Positions 61,441 to 64,000 of a stretch of DNA of 64,000 bases are shown in pieces. The stretch comes from UBA5018 sp044375975. GTDB lineage: Bacteria; Cyanobacteriota; Cyanobacteriia; PCC-6307; Cyanobiaceae. The DNA is taken from the NCBI GenBank assembly GCA_044375975.1, contig JBILLQ010000010.1, positions 1-64,000 of the forward strand, read 5' to 3'. The position numbers were made by a program, and so were the translations under genes. Positions within the stretch are counted from its first letter, which is position 1, and every line of letters begins with the position of its first letter. Under the pieces are notes generated by a model. It worked only from the letters and a program-made list of their open reading frames with translations, ran no database searches and had not been told where the DNA came from.

Positions 61441-61642
61441 AACCAGCTCAAGCAAACCAGGGCAAGCGCCAGATGCTGCCCCTTCCTCTGCCCCTGCCCC
61501 TTAGCAATCCAGCCCCTGTGGCAACCCTGCCAGCAGAGTTGGCCTGGCCCCCACGCACCTACCGATCGCCCCCTGGCATTGCTTGACGCAAGCCTTGAGC
61601 TTTGCAACAGATTTGCCCGAGGCAACGGCTCTGCCATCGGCA

Positions 61643-62335
61643 ATGGCTCTGCCCATGGCAAAGGCCCACCCCTGGTGGGCTCTCGATTGGCTGTCGCGCC
61701 CGGCCAGCTCGCCCGGACGCCCGGGCCCAGATCGCCAGGCGGCTGAACGCACCAGGGCCCTAAGCGAGCGGCTAACGGGTTTAAGCGGCAGCGAACCGCT
61801 GATCTGGTGGGCTGCCGGCAGCTACGGCGGCTTGGCTCGCCATCACCTGCTGCGGCTGCGGGACGATCCGCGGCCAGCGGCCCTGGCCCCCTGGCTGACG
61901 GCGCTGCTGCCGCTGCTGCAAGCAGACCTGGCCAGGCCAGATGGGAACTTGCCGGCAAGGCTGATTTTGATGCCGATCCCCAGCTGGAAGCGGCGCGCCA
62001 ACCCCCTGCCGCCCCTGATCGCCAGGGAGCTGAGTGTTCGGCTTGGCGCGGAGCTCAACACCGCTGTACTCAGCCGCAGCCGACCGGTGTTGGGGCAACA
62101 CCACCTGGGACGGCAACTGCGGCTGGCCAACCAAGAGGGTGCCTTCGCGGCCAGGCCGGCACCAGCCAAACAAATCGGCCCTCGCCCACCGGTGCTGCTG
62201 ATCGACGACATCCTCACCACCGGAGCCACCGCCTGCGCCGCAGCCAATGCCCTCACCAGTGCTGGCTGGAGACTGGCCGGCCTGGCTTGCCTGGCGCGGA
62301 CGCCGGCGCGGGGCAGGTCCAGGGGCAGGCAGTGA
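61643..62335 (+). CDS. comF: ComF-family phosphoribosyltransferase
   Basis: A competence-related PRTase-like protein. LILMPIPSWKRRANPLPPLI and VLGQHHLGRQLRLANQEGAF are family-typical, and the PRPP loop is VLLIDDILTTGATACAAANA. The usual N-terminal zinc finger (CxxC...CxxC) is absent; instead the start is a repeat-encoded ATALPSAMALPMAKA. The frame begins with TTG at 61583; the ATG at 61643 was used. ComF and dprA in the same window suggest that DNA uptake genes are kept. Confidence 0.85.
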   Translation: MALPMAKAHPWWALDWLSRPASSPGRPGPDRQAAERTRALSERLTGLSGSEPLIWWAAGSYGGLARHHLLRLRDDPRPAALAPWLTALLPLLQADLARPDGNLPARLILMPIPSWKRRANPLPPLIARELSVRLGAELNTAVLSRSRPVLGQHHLGRQLRLANQEGAFAARPAPAKQIGPRPPVLLIDDILTTGATACAAANALTSAGWRLAGLACLARTPARGRSRGRQ

Positions 62336-62365
62336 TCTAAGATGGTGGAGTCGCGTAAGCGGCGG

Positions 62366-62438
62366 GCCGGGATAGCTCAGTTGGTAGAGCAGGCGACTGA
62401 AAATCGCCGTGTCCCCAGTTCAAATCTGGGTCCTGGCA
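62366..62438 (+). tRNA. trnF: tRNA-Phe (anticodon GAA)
   Basis: A 73-nt cloverleaf: acceptor GCCGGGA with TCCTGGC (one G-T pair), AGCTCAGTTGGTAGAGC, anticodon loop ACTGAAAAT, and T-arm CCAGTTCAAATCTGG. No encoded CCA. Confidence 0.97.
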
Positions 62439-62707
62439 TTTATATCATTTGTATCTGATCAGCCCTGGCTGTCATTAATTGTATTTGTACGTGATCGCCT
62501 CGCTCCAGGCCTTGGTGCTGGTCAAGAGCTGTTGGCAGGCGTTGTTGGCCAACGAAGGTGGCTTGTGATCTTGGACGGTGCTTGCACCGATTTGCTCCTT
62601 TCTTCCCAGCAGCTTGCCGCTGCCATGCGGCCACCTGATGCACTCAGCCCGCACAGCCGCAGTGGCTGATTTTCAGTAGCTGAAGGCATCGCTCCAGTTC
62701 AGATGGG
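62439..62707. other. Gap between tRNA-Phe and the recombinase fragment
   Basis: No gene is seen. ATTTGTATCTGATC and ATTTGTACGTGATC form a diverged direct repeat at 62447-62460 and 62481-62494. No second copy of the tRNA 3' end, as an att site would show, is found. Confidence 0.45.
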
Positions 62708-63142
62708 CTACAGGTCATCAAGATCCAAGTTGTTATATCTATCAAGAGTGTCCAGCCAATCCGGCATCTCTTCCTTGATCTGCTGTTTCAAGGCGGTAAG
62801 CTCCTCTGGCTTCACCATCCCCTTTTCGGCCATGAAGACATAGAATTTCTTCAGGCTGGCGGCATTGGACTTGATTGAGGCTTTACTGGACCATGTTGCT
62901 TTGCGAATAAACCAGTCGCCCAGAAACTCGCCGACATAACCAACGCCATCAGGAGCCCTCAGCGTGTCGCCATAGAGCAGGAAGTGGTTGAGGAAAAAGT
63001 CAAGATTGTAGCGATGACTCCTGATCGTCGCTGTTGACAGGCCTGCATCCGCTAGCCAGGCGCTAAATTCTCCCAGGAGAGTTATATTCTCCTGGCGGAT
63101 CTCTTGACACTGCTTATCGTAGTCAGAGGTGTCGTCAAACAT
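62708..63142 (-). CDS. Stand-alone tyrosine-recombinase core-binding (SAM-like) domain protein
   Basis: A 144-residue protein: ENITLLGEFSAWLADAGLST, IRSHRYNLDFFLNHFLLYGD, ASIKSNAASLKKFYVFMAEK. This is the N-terminal core-binding part of phage-type integrases. The catalytic domain with R..HxxR..Y is missing and the frame ends naturally (NNLDLDDL), so it is either a domain-only protein of the kind found widely in bacteria or a decayed integrase. It is AT-richer than its neighbours and points toward tRNA-Phe, a common integration site. Confidence 0.7.
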   Translation of the reverse strand: MFDDTSDYDKQCQEIRQENITLLGEFSAWLADAGLSTATIRSHRYNLDFFLNHFLLYGDTLRAPDGVGYVGEFLGDWFIRKATWSSKASIKSNAASLKKFYVFMAEKGMVKPEELTALKQQIKEEMPDWLDTLDRYNNLDLDDL

Positions 63143-63691
63143 CAGCCTTCACTGATCGGTGGTTGCCGCCATTAGTTTATCAGCAAAATTCTTCTGACAG
63201 AATGCCTTCAGGTAATTCTAGGCGTCTGGAACTGGATTGGGTGGCACCTTGATTGGGTGGTGCCTTGATTGCGGGGTACCTTGACGGCCCCGATTGAGTA
63301 CGCATCATGAATAGTGGAGATTGCGATAGGCTCTACAGGGTTTAATTCGCCGCGATTGGAATGGTTTTTAACTCTATGCTTGGAGGTTGTCAATACAGCA
63401 GTCGCAACCTGATTACACCTGATCGAATGCTATTTGCTCTGCTTTTCTCTTGGGACTGGCCCGGAACTCGCTGAGCAGTAGCAAGTGCAATGAATGCCAG
63501 TAGAATAAAAAGTATAGAATAAATACGTGTAAAATAAATTAGAGTGGAATGAATATGTGTAAAATCAATATGTGCAGAAAAGATGTGAGTGGAAGGAGTG
63601 ATGTTGGTATAAGGGATTAACAATCTAGCCCTTACATTAGTTTGGCTCATCCTGCTTCGGCGAGCGGTAATGTTTAACTGGCGATCAAGAA
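63143..63691. other. AT-rich region without genes
   Basis: Contains GGTGCCTTGATTGGGTG-like repeats (63238-63285) and AAATATGTGTAAAAT-like repeats (63490-63600). No coding sequence is convincing. Confidence 0.5.
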
Positions 63692-63878
63692 TCAGCCTTG
63701 GTGCTGCTGAGCCTCGCCCAACTCCACGGCATGCTGCCACACCCAGGCCCGCAACGCAATTACCACCTCGCCGCTGATCGTCCGACTCTGGATCCCGGCC
63801 AGCAGGCTCATATTCTCCGCCAGCTTCTCTCCGCCAGCTCCACTTCGTCAGCTCCTCGGCATGCTTCTTGAGCCTCAC
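63692..63878 (-). pseudogene. Frameshifted fragment, family not recognised
   Basis: One frame reads RLKKHAEELTKWSWRRE and the next continues AENMSLLAGIQSRTISGEVV, IALRAWVWQHAVELGEAQQ with a stop at 63692. The two parts read as one helical protein joined over a frameshift. Upstream, toward the window end, another broken piece reads HLGGLAARLVAHAACGRLGA. A decayed gene is likely; it cannot be named. Confidence 0.4.
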
Positions 63879-64000
63879 CCGCGACAGCCGCCCCTACAAA
63901 CTGCTGAACTGGATTGAAATTCCCTGGCGCACCATGGCCCCAAGACGCCCGCAGGCGGCATGAGCGACCAGGCGGGCGGCCAGCCCACCGAGGTGCTGGC

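Overview
The window is a piece of a cyanobacterial chromosome, most likely a Synechococcus/Cyanobium-type picocyanobacterium. This is read from the gene content: petH with an N-terminal CpcD-like domain, cpcB, petB/petD, psbB, psbT, psbM, an oxidative Mg-protoporphyrin cyclase, the OPP-shunt pair zwf/opcA, minCDE and a GH100 invertase. The genus is an inference. Genes are dense and GC-rich; the gaps between them are often filled with degenerate short tandem repeats.

Layout. 1-3459 (minus) is the start of a giant RTX/beta-roll protein that runs off the left edge. 4.3-12.3 kb holds an SRPBCC protein, petH, zwf, opcA, a CobB/CbiA-type synthase, acylphosphatase and a membrane protein. 12.3-15.7 kb (minus) is a tightly overlapped set crtE, divergent PAP2 protein, RecD-like helicase. 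15.7-20.8 kb is gene-poor and repeat-rich, with a pirin, small proteins and a DUF2808 protein. 20.8-27.8 kb carries a GST-like gene, a solitary cpcB, and a low-oxygen-type tetrapyrrole cluster (hemN, heme oxygenase, acsF) with a divergent ArsR-family regulator and a pentapeptide-repeat protein. 27.8-37 kb is accessory sequence: two methyltransferases, an RTX-like protein, a transposase relic, a broken rhodanese, glutathione reductase, a broken desaturase and an MBL-fold enzyme.

37-45.3 kb returns to core genes: invertase, petD/petB, ctpA, an HD hydrolase, minC, minD, minE and an HTH protein, followed by tRNA-Thr. 45.7-48.6 kb has secreted proteins and an IS200/IS605-type TnpB element. 48.6-62.4 kb is core: Sua5, prmC, dprA, a thioesterase, Usp, psbM, ferredoxin, psbB-psbT, nrdR, rps1, a HAD hydrolase, metK, an FGGY kinase, DUF2470, ComF and tRNA-Phe. 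The right end holds a lone recombinase core-binding domain and degraded sequence.

Two themes stand out. First, short direct repeats have spread through both genes and intergenic DNA; inside genes the clearest units are 15 or 18 nt and preserve the frame, while between genes units of 5, 14, 17 and 22 nt occur. Second, a tetrapyrrole cluster (acsF, ho, hemN) lies under a cysteine-free ArsR-type regulator, with palindromes at two likely promoters, and faces a single monocistronic cpcB that has no cpcA.
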